From assembly GCA_034189195.1 (NCBI GenBank), contig JAXHVI010000110.1, forward strand, positions 55,377-119,376: a stretch of 64,000 nt of DNA, read 5' to 3'. The position numbers and the translations under genes were made by a program. Of this stretch, positions 8,581 to 17,297 are shown piece by piece. How positions within the stretch are numbered: the first letter of the stretch is position 1; each line of letters opens with the position of its first letter. Under the pieces are notes generated by a model. That model ran no database searches, was not told the origin of the DNA, and worked only from the letters and a program-made list of their open reading frames with translations. This DNA comes from Desulfosudis sp034189195. Lineage in GTDB: Bacteria; Desulfobacterota; Desulfobacteria; Desulfobacterales; Desulfosudaceae.

Positions 8581-9504
8581 TCATCGAGCATGGCTCCGAA
8601 GGTCGTTAAGATAACCGATAAAACCGGCAAGACTGTTTTTGATAAAAAACTGTTCGCGTTGAAACACGGCCGGTCCCACCTGGGACAGACCGGCCAGAAG
8701 CGTATCTTCTTTTAACAGACGGTCTGCGCAGCGGGAAAGCAGGGTGTCGCTTTCGTCTTTTTCCATCTCATTTCCAATCAGCGCCTGCCAGGAAAAAAGC
8801 TGTTGCCGGTGGCGGCAAAGCAGCTCAACGGCATTTGTCCGCAGGCTGTTGTGGCCGTAACAGACGGCCGCTGGCGCTGCGTCGATTAAGCGGTTCAGGC
8901 TTGCCACGGTGATTTTCAGATCGAACCGGGGTGGTGTGGCCGGCCGAAGATAGAAAATGTTTTGCCCAAGATCCAGATGGACCCCGCCCGCCTCTCCGGC
9001 AAACAGGGTGTTGTCCGGTGTGAGGTAGCTCACATGGTGGGGGGCATGGCCCGGTGTCATCACGGGCCGGCAAAGATCGCAGGACAGCGCTGCCGCATTC
9101 ATCAGCCGCGTTTCAGGAACCGGATCAATGGGGCCGTAGGCCTCGGCCATGGCGCCCAGGGTCTGTCTGGTAGCCTGCCACAGTTTTTCAGGGTTTACCA
9201 GGTGGGAAACGGCTTTCTCATGGCAGATAACCGGTGTGTCGGGAAAGGCGTTTGACACCCGGCCGACACCGCCTGCATGGTCGATGTGAATATGGGTGAG
9301 CAGAATAGCGTCCGGCCGGCACCCGATTTCGGCAAGGGCGGACAAAAGGGCGCCGGCTGTCACAGACGGTCCGGGGTCCACCAGCAGGGTCTTTTCCCCC
9401 CGGTAGACCCACGCGGTGATAAAGTTGTCAAATCCTTCCATGGGCGGCACCAGGGTGATCCGGTATACCTCGGGCCGTGGCTGGTGAATGGCATAATTTC
9501 TCAT
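8581..9504 (-). CDS. MBL-fold metallo-hydrolase
   Basis: 307 residues. The zinc-binding signature 'THIHIDHAGGVGR' (HxHxDH) is present at about residues 71-83, preceded by 'LLVDPGPS' at the usual distance, with 'TPGHAPHHVSYL' and a late 'CYGHNSL' supplying further metal ligands. This is a complete metallo-beta-lactamase fold of the general hydrolase or glyoxalase II-like group, with a C-terminal helical extension of about 80 residues. It is cytoplasmic, with no signal peptide. Substrate unknown. A TCGGTA/TCGAAA hexamer repeat sits 7 bp upstream of the start codon, where a ribosome-binding site would be expected. Confidence 0.9.
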   Translation of the reverse strand: MRNYAIHQPRPEVYRITLVPPMEGFDNFITAWVYRGEKTLLVDPGPSVTAGALLSALAEIGCRPDAILLTHIHIDHAGGVGRVSNAFPDTPVICHEKAVSHLVNPEKLWQATRQTLGAMAEAYGPIDPVPETRLMNAAALSCDLCRPVMTPGHAPHHVSYLTPDNTLFAGEAGGVHLDLGQNIFYLRPATPPRFDLKITVASLNRLIDAAPAAVCYGHNSLRTNAVELLCRHRQQLFSWQALIGNEMEKDESDTLLSRCADRLLKEDTLLAGLSQVGPAVFQREQFFIKNSLAGFIGYLNDLRSHAR

Positions 9505-9510
9505 TTTAAA

Positions 9511-9536
9511 TCGGTATCGGTATCGAAATCGAAACG
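9511..9536 (+). repeat. TCGNNN hexamer repeat cluster
   Basis: Four tandem hexamers, TCGGTA twice and TCGAAA twice, begin 7 bp upstream of the MBL-hydrolase start codon (gene on the minus strand). A related array lies 16 bp upstream of the nuclease gene at 14149-14178 and another at 14338-14355. The function is unknown. Confidence 0.6.
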
Positions 9537-9566
9537 CATTTGCTCGGGCGGCTCAAAAAACGCTCC

Positions 9567-11096
9567 TCACATGCCCGGCATCAGGTCCATGTCGGCCGGC
9601 GCATTGACCTGAACATCCATCTGAATGGCCTGTGTCTTGCCTGCCGGCAGCGCTATCTCCCACACAAAAGTCTGGTGGTCGCTCTTTTTTTCAGACACGG
9701 CCGGGTCCAGGGTCCAGGTGGTTTTTATGGCTTTGTCCCGTGTCTGAGGCCTGGGCTCCTCCACCTGGGCGGTCACGTCATAGGGGTGGTGGTTTTCCAG
9801 GGATATGGCCCATTGCCACTGGACGGTCTGTTCGGTGGCAATCAGTCCCTCTTTGCCCCTCTTTTTTAAAACCAGGGTTTTAGTGGCCGACACCAGGGGG
9901 TCCTGGCCAAAGAACAGTGTTGCCTCCCTGGCCTCCATGGAAAAGGGGCCCCGGCCCACCATGGTACCGTCGATCAGAAAAATGGCCTCTCCCTCCGGGG
10001 CCTGAAGCGGCTCTTTCAGGGTGACCGATGCCACAACAAAGGCCTTCGTGGATCGGGAGGGCCGCACCAGGTGGAGAAACCGGGCCGGCAGGGACCGGCT
10101 GGTAATAAGGAACCGCTGTTTTTCTCCGGAGGGCACACTGCGTTTGCCCATGCGCCACTCGGTGGCGGTGCTCTTGAGAACCGGCTGGGGTTGCAAAGCC
10201 GCCGCCTGGTCGGTCATGGCATCGGCAACGCTTTTTTCGGCCATGAGCATGGATGAGCGGTAAACCGGTGCCTGGGGCCGCTCCTGGATGATCCATGGCA
10301 AAAGGTCCGGGGGCACAAGCTCAAATGAAGGGCTGGCCGTGGTCAGGGTCATCTCCACCTTTTCCCAGGACACACCGGAATTCTGCCAGATGTCCGCGTC
10401 CCATGAGAAGTCGATGGCGTTTTTGGCCATGGCGGCATTGAGCCGGTAGGCGGGCGCAAAGCCGCATTCCGGGAAAAAATAGGAAAATTCAACCGGGCAC
10501 CGGACATCGGCCGGGCCGGAAAGCGCGATGCGCACGGCCCACTGGTTCTCCTGGCCGGAGGTCAGTTTTTTCAGCTCTTTTTCAAGTTCGGCAATCTCTT
10601 TGTCCATCTCCTCGATCTGCCGGGAAAGCCCGGTCTGTTGCTGGTAGCCCTGAAGCAGCGGGGTTTCCAGGGCCGCGCCCACGGCCAGGGCGTCGTCTGA
10701 CTTTTCCCAGTCTCTGGCCAGCTGGTGTTCCCAGAAGGTGATTTTTGCCGCCACCGCTTTTCGCGTGTCGGCGGCGGCCGCCTTTTTCTGCTTCAGCGAC
10801 TCAATCTGCTGTTTGAGCCGGGCCGTCGTTTCCGGGTGGGCGATTTCTACCCGCTCCCAGGTGGCGCCGGCAAGGGTAAACCGTTTGTCTTTCACCTGGA
10901 CCGAGAGTGTGGCGGGAAGGGCCCGGGCCGGAATCGTCACGGTGTTGGCGCCTGCCGTGAGTATCGCCTGTTCGGTGACGGTGCCGCCTTCGGGAAAAAG
11001 GGTGACGGCCGAAGGCGTGGCCAGAACCGGGCCGGTGGAAACAGCCAGGCACAGAAGCGTGGCCATCATCATTGAAAAAAAAAATTTTGGACGCAT
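9567..11096 (-). CDS. MuiA-type (DUF4139) envelope protein
   Basis: About 510 residues. The start at 11096 is chosen because it begins a clear signal peptide ('FSMMMATLLCLAVSTGPVLA') and has AAGAGGTG upstream; a longer in-frame reading to 11243 has no such support. N-terminal 'VTLFPEGGTVTEQ' and 'ARALPATLSVQV' match the DUF4140 domain, a coiled coil with many Glu and Lys follows (residues about 85-170), and the beta-rich C-terminal half matches DUF4139 of the mucoidy-inhibitor MuiA family. It should act in the periplasm. The biochemical role of this family is not settled. It lies 49 bp downstream of the small NSS-associated gene on the same strand. Confidence 0.82.
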   Translation of the reverse strand: MRPKFFFSMMMATLLCLAVSTGPVLATPSAVTLFPEGGTVTEQAILTAGANTVTIPARALPATLSVQVKDKRFTLAGATWERVEIAHPETTARLKQQIESLKQKKAAAADTRKAVAAKITFWEHQLARDWEKSDDALAVGAALETPLLQGYQQQTGLSRQIEEMDKEIAELEKELKKLTSGQENQWAVRIALSGPADVRCPVEFSYFFPECGFAPAYRLNAAMAKNAIDFSWDADIWQNSGVSWEKVEMTLTTASPSFELVPPDLLPWIIQERPQAPVYRSSMLMAEKSVADAMTDQAAALQPQPVLKSTATEWRMGKRSVPSGEKQRFLITSRSLPARFLHLVRPSRSTKAFVVASVTLKEPLQAPEGEAIFLIDGTMVGRGPFSMEAREATLFFGQDPLVSATKTLVLKKRGKEGLIATEQTVQWQWAISLENHHPYDVTAQVEEPRPQTRDKAIKTTWTLDPAVSEKKSDHQTFVWEIALPAGKTQAIQMDVQVNAPADMDLMPGM

Positions 11097-11145
11097 GCAT
11101 ACACCTCTTGGAACCAGGGGGTTAAGGCGCGAAAAGCGCCGGTGT

Positions 11146-11271
11146 TTATTTTTCAGGCCCTTTTTTTTCCGCCTGCCGGCTGTGGAACCAGGCGATGCCG
11201 ATGCACCAGGCCAGACCGCCGTAAAGCAGGCTGAATCCAACAATCAGCATGACAATGGCTTGGGTTTTCAT
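11146..11271 (-). CDS. MetS-type small subunit of NSS transporter
   Basis: 41 residues from the ATG at 11271, which follows GGGAGC at good spacing; the longer reading to 11334 overlaps the transporter gene and is unlikely. It is a single hydrophobic helix ('MLIVGFSLLYGGLAWCIGIA') followed by a short basic tail. It sits 37 bp after the sodium-dependent transporter gene on the same strand, exactly where MetS-like partners of MetP-type transporters are found. In the family this small membrane protein is needed for substrate uptake by the large subunit. Assignment rests on size, topology and neighbour. Confidence 0.75.
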   Translation of the reverse strand: MKTQAIVMLIVGFSLLYGGLAWCIGIAWFHSRQAEKKGPEK

Positions 11272-11308
11272 GGGTTGCTCCCTGTTGCAAGACATTTCAT
11301 ATCGCGAA

Positions 11309-12808
11309 TCAGACGATTCCGTTTTCCCGGTCACTTTTTGTGGGAACCAGGGTCAGGACAGCACCGATGATCATGATAAGGGCAAGTGTCCCCAGGCCGA
11401 TGGCGAAGACAGCGGAAGGGGGATACCCTTCGTAGGGAGCCTGCATCTCATCCACAAAGGTGCGAATAACCGAATAGCCCAATACCGCCGGTGTGAGAAA
11501 CCGGATGATAAAGGAAAAAATCGGCCCGATTTTGATTTCCGCGTGCCGGTTGATTTCCGCGGTAAAATTTTTCGCCCCCAGGATCCATCCCACGGCCAGG
11601 CACTCCACAATGGCCACCGTGGTGATGGCATAGGCCATGATAAAGTGGTCCATGATGTCCAGCCAGTAAATCCCGGCGCCCGTGGCCAGGGGCAGGCCCG
11701 CGAGAAAACTGAACACCGCCGTGATGGTGGTGGACACGGGCCGTGTGATGCCGAACTTGTCGCTCAAGGCTGCGCTGACCGTTTCCAGCAGACTGAAGGC
11801 GGAGTCGATGCCCAGCAGCAGCAGGGTGACAAAAAACAGCGCCCCGAAAAAGGTCACATAGACCGGCAGTCTGGCCAGGGCCGCGGGATAGACGATAAAG
11901 GCAAGGCCCGGGCCGGCCTGGGAGACCTCCGTCATGTGCACGTTGGTGGCCACGGCAAAATAGCCCAGCACACTGAACACGGCCAGGCCCGCCAGAAAGC
12001 TGAAGCAGCAGTTGGAAAAGGAGGTGATGGCGGCGGAGTTGGGCAGTTCCGTATCCTCGGGCATGAACGAGGCATAGGCGATCATGGTGCCGAACCCCAC
12101 GGAAAGAGAGAAAAATATCTGGCCGTAGGCGGCCAGCCACACGTGGTAGTCGGCCAGCCGGCCCCAGTCCGGGGTCAGGTAGTGGTTCAGGCCGATGGCG
12201 CTGCCCTCCAGGGTCAGGCCCTGCACCAGCAGAATCAGGACCAGAATCACCGGCAGGGGAACGGTGAACAGCAGCACCTTGCCGATGCCGGAAAGCCCGC
12301 TGCGAATGATGGCCCAGATCGCCACCCAGGTGACCAGCAGGCCCCAGAACAGATTGGGATAAATGGCCTTAAAGTCCCACGGCCCCTCCGAGATGTGGAG
12401 CACATCGGCATAAAAATGGGCCTTGCTGGCGGCCAGGTCCGCGCCCCAGGCAGCGATGTCCGGGCTGGCCAGCAGAAAGTGCCACGCCCACCCCAGCACC
12501 ATGCAGTAATAAATATTGATAAACAGGGCGCAGAGGATGGCCATCCAGCCGATAAACCGCAGGGGCTTTTTTATTTTTCCCAGGGCGATATAGGCCGACC
12601 CCTGGGTGCGAATGCCAAGGCCGTACTCAATGATCATCAGGGGAATGCCGGCGGTGAGCAGGGCCGTCATGTAGGGAATGAGAAACGCGCCGCCCCCGTT
12701 CTGGGCCGCGATATAGGGAAACCGCCACATGTTGCCCAGGCCGATGGCCGATCCAACGGCGGCCATGATAAAGATCGAACGGTTTTTCCAGTGTTCTCTT
12801 TCTGCCAT
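11309..12808 (-). CDS. Sodium-dependent transporter, NSS/SNF family
   Basis: 499 residues with 11-12 membrane segments. The family signature is at the N-terminus: 'AAVGSAIGLGNMWRFPYIA' with the unwound TM1 Gly residues and Trp, and 'NGGGAFLIPY' follows. NSS members of this kind take up amino acids (Met, Ala, Trp and others) or related small solutes with sodium. The small MetS-like gene just downstream points to a MetP/MetS-type amino-acid importer. The start has GGGAGAAC upstream. The substrate cannot be deduced from sequence alone. Confidence 0.93.
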   Translation of the reverse strand: MAEREHWKNRSIFIMAAVGSAIGLGNMWRFPYIAAQNGGGAFLIPYMTALLTAGIPLMIIEYGLGIRTQGSAYIALGKIKKPLRFIGWMAILCALFINIYYCMVLGWAWHFLLASPDIAAWGADLAASKAHFYADVLHISEGPWDFKAIYPNLFWGLLVTWVAIWAIIRSGLSGIGKVLLFTVPLPVILVLILLVQGLTLEGSAIGLNHYLTPDWGRLADYHVWLAAYGQIFFSLSVGFGTMIAYASFMPEDTELPNSAAITSFSNCCFSFLAGLAVFSVLGYFAVATNVHMTEVSQAGPGLAFIVYPAALARLPVYVTFFGALFFVTLLLLGIDSAFSLLETVSAALSDKFGITRPVSTTITAVFSFLAGLPLATGAGIYWLDIMDHFIMAYAITTVAIVECLAVGWILGAKNFTAEINRHAEIKIGPIFSFIIRFLTPAVLGYSVIRTFVDEMQAPYEGYPPSAVFAIGLGTLALIMIIGAVLTLVPTKSDRENGIV

Positions 12809-12940
12809 CTTGTTCTCCCGGAATTATGGCTGGGGCCGGGCGAAGGCCATGCACTGCAAAACAGGCATGCCCCATGCCGGTCCATGTTGTATCAGGTGCA
12901 GATCACTTTAATCAGTTTGCCTCCTGAAATCAATAAGGTT

Positions 12941-12970
12941 TGTACTTTTCTTGGTGCCAAGGAAAGTACC
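12941..12970. repeat. Imperfect inverted repeat (hairpin)
   Basis: A 14-bp stem with two mismatches and a 2-nt loop: left arm 12941-12954 ending in CTTGG, right arm 12957-12970 beginning CCAAGG. It lies in the 281-bp interval between the transporter start and the nuclease stop. No T-tract follows on either strand, so a terminator role is not clear; sequences of this kind also occur as dispersed extragenic repeats. No gene is seen in the rest of the interval. Confidence 0.45.
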
Positions 12971-13089
12971 AAAAGAAGGCGGCCCTGCAGCTTGGCCCGG
13001 GGCTTTCCTCGCGCTGCAACGGGCGGGGACCCGTCACTGGTGCCCGGCTTGCCAGTCTCATCATTTTTCCGGTGGTCGGCTTTTATCCT

Positions 13090-14133
13090 TCAGGGCACAG
13101 TCGTAAACATCGCCCGAATGGGCAGATGGTCGGAGTAGCCTTTGCCCAGGTGACGGCCCTTCCCCCTGTCGGTCCGCTGCCAGCGGTAGACGCGGTTGTT
13201 GTCAAAGAAAAGGTCGGCAGTCACGCGGTCAAAGGAGTTGTCCACGTAGTCGATGCCTTTTTTGTCATACAGGGACCGGGGAACGAGCATGTTGTCCGGG
13301 CTCTCTTTTTTCCCGAAAAAATTGTAGGACCAGCGCCGATACTCAGGCAGTTCCAGCCAGAGGTTGTAGAACAGCTGCTCGTCTTGGCTGTCTGCCAGCA
13401 TCGTTTCATCGACCAGTGCGCCGTTGTGCAGGGTTTTGATCACATGGTTGATGCCGGTGACGCCCTGGGTGTCGTTAAAACGGGCCACATTCACAAAGGT
13501 CTGGTGCTCGTTGTAGTTGGCGTTAAAGTCGCCGGTGATCACAAAATCGGTATGGGGCGGCAGTTTTTCAATGGCCCTGCGAAGGGCGGCCGCATAGGAG
13601 ATGCGCCGGCTTTCCGGCCCGCTTTTGGATTTCCAGTGGCAGACAAACAGGGTCAGCGGCTTTCCGTCGATGGAGAGCACGGCCTTTAAAATGGCCCGCT
13701 GCCCCTCGCCGGGATTAATATCCTCCGTGCTTAGAAGGGGAAAGACCGAAACAAGGGCGCACCGGACCGGCGTGGGGATCCGGGCGATGGCGTAAAACGG
13801 GTAGCGTTGCTCCGGGGTGTTGAGCCGGGCCAGAAGATTTTTTAAGGCTTTTTCCGACTCCACCTCCTGAAGGCAGACAATGTCGGCATTAATGGCACCA
13901 ATGGCCTCTGCCGTGTTGGCGGTCTTGATGTCGGCCATTTCTCTGTTCCAGCCCTGGGCCGAGCCGGGCACATAGTCGTCATACTCGGTGCCGTCGTAAA
14001 CCGCGTCAAACAGGTTTTCCACGTTGTAGCTGGCAACAGTGAAGGTCCGGGCCGCCGGCGCCGGGCCGGAGCAGACGGCCCATACCGGCAGACCGATAAT
14101 CAATATAACTATTTGTTGAAACAGACGGTCCAT
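13090..14133 (-). CDS. Endonuclease/exonuclease/phosphatase (EEP) family protein, exported
   Basis: 347 residues with an N-terminal hydrophobic signal segment ('IVILIIGLPVWAVCSG'). EEP-fold motifs follow in order: 'ASYNVENLFD', 'DIVCLQEVES' with the catalytic Glu, 'FVCHWKSKSG', 'FVITGDFNAN' with the catalytic Asp and Asn, and 'YSDHLPIRAMF' with the terminal Asp-His pair. The catalytic set is complete, so this should be an active metal-dependent phosphoesterase working outside the cytoplasm, on extracellular DNA or phosphorylated small molecules. Which is not known. Transcribed alone, with a TCG hexamer array just upstream of its start. Confidence 0.9.
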   Translation of the reverse strand: MDRLFQQIVILIIGLPVWAVCSGPAPAARTFTVASYNVENLFDAVYDGTEYDDYVPGSAQGWNREMADIKTANTAEAIGAINADIVCLQEVESEKALKNLLARLNTPEQRYPFYAIARIPTPVRCALVSVFPLLSTEDINPGEGQRAILKAVLSIDGKPLTLFVCHWKSKSGPESRRISYAAALRRAIEKLPPHTDFVITGDFNANYNEHQTFVNVARFNDTQGVTGINHVIKTLHNGALVDETMLADSQDEQLFYNLWLELPEYRRWSYNFFGKKESPDNMLVPRSLYDKKGIDYVDNSFDRVTADLFFDNNRVYRWQRTDRGKGRHLGKGYSDHLPIRAMFTTVP

Positions 14134-14148
14134 GTTCCTCTTATCCCG

Positions 14149-14178
14149 TCGGTATCGCTATCGGGATCGGGGTCGAAA
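14149..14178 (+). repeat. TCGNNN hexamer repeat cluster
   Basis: Five tandem hexamers (TCGGTA, TCGCTA, TCGGGA, TCGGGG, TCGAAA) lie 16 bp upstream of the EEP nuclease start. They share phase and consensus with the cluster at 9511-9536. The rest of the 14134-14369 interval has no gene. Confidence 0.6.
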
Positions 14179-14337
14179 TTTCTGTAGCTGCTCCGTGCTT
14201 CTGGTGTCGTCGTTAGATTACGATTAAGAGCAAGAGCAAGATTTTTGGTTATCCCCGGTTTGAATGTTCACCTGTTCCACTCGCCCCCTTGCCCCCTTGA
14301 ATCCTTGACCCTTTGAACCCTTCTATCCGGCAGTCCT

Positions 14338-14355
14338 CGATCCCGATCCCGATTT
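14338..14355 (-). repeat. TCGNNN hexamer repeat, inverted copy
   Basis: Read on the minus strand this is TCGGGA, TCGGGA and TCGAGG preceded by an AT-rich stretch. It lies 14 bp beyond the helicase stop codon and is oriented opposite to the copy at 14149-14178, so the two arrays face each other across the interval. Confidence 0.5.
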
Positions 14356-14369
14356 GGATTGGGTCGTGT

Positions 14370-16499
14370 TTATACCAGCGGTTCCCGAACAATCAGGTCA
14401 ACGCCCTCCCTGGCGCTCTGAGCGGCCCGGGGAAAGATGTCGGTCAGAGTGGCGATGTGGCGCAGGTTGTCCGCGGCCCGGAAAACAAGGTTGGCCAGAT
14501 CCCCCTCCTCACTGCCGGTCCGGAACACCACATCCTCCCAGTCCATGCCCGTGGCCCACTGGTGCATGGTCACCGCCGGCGCCAGGAAGAGATCAGTGGG
14601 TTCAAACCCTCTTTTTTTCATGTGCCGGGTAAAGGGCGTTATGGCGTGTTTCAGGCTGTTGAACACCCGGCGCAGGGACTTGGGCGCGGCATGCTCCACG
14701 GCCGGGCTGTCCACCACCTGGCGTTCGTTGACAAAGGCGGCCACCACCGCGGCCAGCAGGGCCGGGTCGTCTTCCGGAAACAGCGAGAGCCGGAACCCTT
14801 CGGCAATCATCAGGGGGTGGTCCACCCGCAGGTTGGAGGCCCATATACCGTCATCGGTGAGGCGGCCCGCTTCATCGGCAAACCCGGTATCCTTGAGAAA
14901 GTCCAGGTGGCGGACAAAATCGTCCCAGAGAACGTTGTCTGCGGCCATGCCCCTCTGGGTGCGTTGAAACAGGGCAAAGGACTGGTTCAGCAATGTCTTG
15001 ACCTGGTCCGGCGTGTGGCTCAGCAGCAGGTTGAGCACCATGGAAAAATTGATTTTGATCTGGCTGTAGATATCCGACGCCGGGGCATCGGCCACCTGGG
15101 CCACGTGTTTTAAGTCCATGAACTTACCCGGCACCATCACGGCAAAACCGATGTTGTCCTTGCCCCGGCGGCCGGCCCGGCCGGTCATCTGGTGAAACTC
15201 GATGGAAGAAAGGGGCAGAAAATCCTTGCCGTTGAACCGGTCGGAATTGAGAATCACCACGCTGCGGGCCGGAAAGTTGACCCCGGCCGCCACCGTGGAG
15301 GTGGCAAACACCGCGTCCAGAAGCCCTTCGTTCATGAAGGTCTCCACCGCTTTTTTCCATACGGGCAGGTGACCGCTGTGATGGGCCGCCACGGCCCGGT
15401 CCCGGATTCGCAAAAGCTGTTTATGGCCTGCCAGGTAAGGGGTGGCGGCCACCATGCGGTCGATGCGTTCCTCCAGCCAGCGCCACCGCTCCGGATCAAC
15501 GGTTCTGTTCTGGTCGTCGCACAGCTCAAGGGCCTTGTCGCAGTCGGCCCTGGACTTCATGAAGAAGATGGCGGGCAGCAGGTTGTACTTGCGCAGCACA
15601 TTCAGAATTTCGTTTACGGGCGGCAGCCGGTGGGCCGGGGCCAGCTGAACCCGGGCCTTGATAAAATCATTCATTCGCTTGTACAGGCCCCGGGGGCCGG
15701 TCCCGGATGATTCGCGCAGCAGGGGAAAGAGCGTGCCGGAAGGATGCAGAAAGAGGGGGTAAAGCTGCACCGGCCGGCTGGTCTCCTTTACCACCCGGCA
15801 GGGCCTTTGTCTTATGGTGGAAAGCCATGCGGCAATCTGGTCCGGGTTGCCGATGGTGGCCGACAGCATCAGGATGGGAATGCGCCGGGGCAGGTAGATC
15901 ATGGTCTCTTCCCACACCACGCCCCGATCCTCGTCTCCCAGGAAATGGGCCTCGTCCAGGATGACAAAGTCGGTGTCCAGGTCGTCGCCGCTGTACATGG
16001 AGTCGTAAAGCTGGTTGCGCAGGATCTCTGTGGTGCCGACGATGATGGGGGCAGTGGGATTCTCTTTTCGGTCCCCGGTGAGGATGCCGGTGTTTTCCGG
16101 GCCGAACATGCGGGAAAAGAGTTCGTAGATGGAGTTGCTCAGGGCCTTGAGCGGTGAGGCATACCAGGTCTTTTTGCCCTCTTTGCGCATGGCGGCAATC
16201 ACCTGCTCGGCAATCCATGTCTTTCCGGCGCCGGTGGGCGCGGTGACAATACAGTCCGATGTCCGCACCGCCTTCAGGGCTTCCAGTTGAAACGGGTCCG
16301 GGGAAAAGGGGGCCTGCTCGGGAACCCCGATGGCGGCAAACACCTTTTTCAGTTTGGGATCGCTGCCGGGCTTGAGGGCCGGGCGACGGGGCTTTTTGTT
16401 TTTTGCTGCGGGTTTTTTCCGAAGGCCCGGGGAGACAGGAGGCCGCCCTTTTCGCCGCGGCTTTGCGCGATTCTTTCGTGGGGGAGTGCTGTCCGCCAT
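14370..16499 (-). CDS. Ski2-like superfamily 2 DEAH-box helicase
   Basis: 709 residues. A basic, Lys/Arg/Pro-rich N-terminus of about 45 residues precedes the helicase core. Core motifs: Walker A 'TAPTGAGKTW' (residues 86-95), motif Ib 'GTTEIL', DEAH (182-185), motif III 'LSATIGNPDQ', 'HHSGHLPVWKKAVE', motif V 'STVAAGVNFPA' and motif VI 'QMTGRAGRRG'. The C-terminal 240 residues are helical, in the position of the DSHCT/Ski2 C-terminal region. An ATP-dependent RNA or DNA unwinding enzyme of the Ski2/Mtr4/Hel308 group. Its ATG follows the CooC stop directly (TAAATG), so the two are translated from one message. Confidence 0.9.
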   Translation of the reverse strand: MADSTPPRKNRAKPRRKGRPPVSPGLRKKPAAKNKKPRRPALKPGSDPKLKKVFAAIGVPEQAPFSPDPFQLEALKAVRTSDCIVTAPTGAGKTWIAEQVIAAMRKEGKKTWYASPLKALSNSIYELFSRMFGPENTGILTGDRKENPTAPIIVGTTEILRNQLYDSMYSGDDLDTDFVILDEAHFLGDEDRGVVWEETMIYLPRRIPILMLSATIGNPDQIAAWLSTIRQRPCRVVKETSRPVQLYPLFLHPSGTLFPLLRESSGTGPRGLYKRMNDFIKARVQLAPAHRLPPVNEILNVLRKYNLLPAIFFMKSRADCDKALELCDDQNRTVDPERWRWLEERIDRMVAATPYLAGHKQLLRIRDRAVAAHHSGHLPVWKKAVETFMNEGLLDAVFATSTVAAGVNFPARSVVILNSDRFNGKDFLPLSSIEFHQMTGRAGRRGKDNIGFAVMVPGKFMDLKHVAQVADAPASDIYSQIKINFSMVLNLLLSHTPDQVKTLLNQSFALFQRTQRGMAADNVLWDDFVRHLDFLKDTGFADEAGRLTDDGIWASNLRVDHPLMIAEGFRLSLFPEDDPALLAAVVAAFVNERQVVDSPAVEHAAPKSLRRVFNSLKHAITPFTRHMKKRGFEPTDLFLAPAVTMHQWATGMDWEDVVFRTGSEEGDLANLVFRAADNLRHIATLTDIFPRAAQSAREGVDLIVREPLV

Positions 16500-17258
16500 T
16501 TACGTCAGCCCCTCAATCAGAGAAAGGGCCTTTTCACGAAGGGCCGGTACCGCGTCATAGGGGGAAAGCCCCTGGACATCTGAATCTACAAGGCCTTGGT
16601 TATATTCGATAAATCCCAGAAAGTCGAAGTCAGGGAGCTGCTCCTGCAAAAAGGCCTTGTCCGTGTCGGTGCGGATCTTGTTGCCCAGTACCGATACGTT
16701 GTTTAAATGAATCTGGCCCGCCAGAAGCTTGACCTGACGGGCCGTCTCAATACTGCGCCGGCCCGGCTCCACCACCACGATCAGTCTGTTTACACCCTGG
16801 GCCGTGGCCCGGCCCAGGTGCTCCAGCCCGGCCTCCATGTCCATCACCACCACCTCGTCCCGCAGCAGGGTGATGTGCATCATCAGTGCCTTGAGCAGGG
16901 TGCTTTCCGGGCAGATGCACCCGCCGCCCCCACCCTTGACCCCGCCCAGTTTCATCAGCTTGATGTTTTCCAGGCGGGCCGACAGGGCCTCGGGCAGATC
17001 ATCCACCTTGGGGTTGAGCTTGAAGAATCCGCCCATGGAGCCGGGCACCGATTCGGTGCGCTGAGCGATGAGCTCTTTCATCTCGGCAATGGGAACAATG
17101 GCGTCCGCGCCGGGAATGCCCACGGCGGCGGCCAGGTTGGCGTCCGGGTCGGCGTCAATGGCCAGCACCTTTTTCCCCTGATCGTTAAAGGCCCTTATCA
17201 GAAGGGCCGCAAGGGTCGTTTTGCCTACACCCCCTTTGCCGCTGACGGCGATTTTCAT
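16500..17258 (-). CDS. cooC: CooC-type nickel-insertion ATPase
   Basis: 252 residues of the MinD/SIMIBI class. Deviant Walker A 'GKGGVGKTT' (residues 7-15), Switch I region 'IDADPDANLAAAVG', and a CxC motif (Cys114 and Cys116 in 'GGCICPE') which in CooC1 forms the metal-binding dimer interface; Walker B-like 'VVMDMEAGLEHLGR' follows. This combination is that of CooC, which loads nickel into the C-cluster of carbon monoxide dehydrogenase. No CODH gene is in the window, so the client is elsewhere. The gene is divergent from the U32 gene and co-transcribed with the downstream helicase. Confidence 0.87.
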   Translation of the reverse strand: MKIAVSGKGGVGKTTLAALLIRAFNDQGKKVLAIDADPDANLAAAVGIPGADAIVPIAEMKELIAQRTESVPGSMGGFFKLNPKVDDLPEALSARLENIKLMKLGGVKGGGGGCICPESTLLKALMMHITLLRDEVVVMDMEAGLEHLGRATAQGVNRLIVVVEPGRRSIETARQVKLLAGQIHLNNVSVLGNKIRTDTDKAFLQEQLPDFDFLGFIEYNQGLVDSDVQGLSPYDAVPALREKALSLIEGLT

Positions 17259-17297
17259 GTTTCATGCTCCTTGGTATTTTTGAAAATTTATTTTCTG

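Noticed and set aside
11249..13138. 629-residue open frame on + opposite the NSS transporter
   Set aside because: Antisense shadow rich in Gly, Gln and His, typical of reading a membrane-protein gene backwards; the minus-strand transporter is unmistakable.
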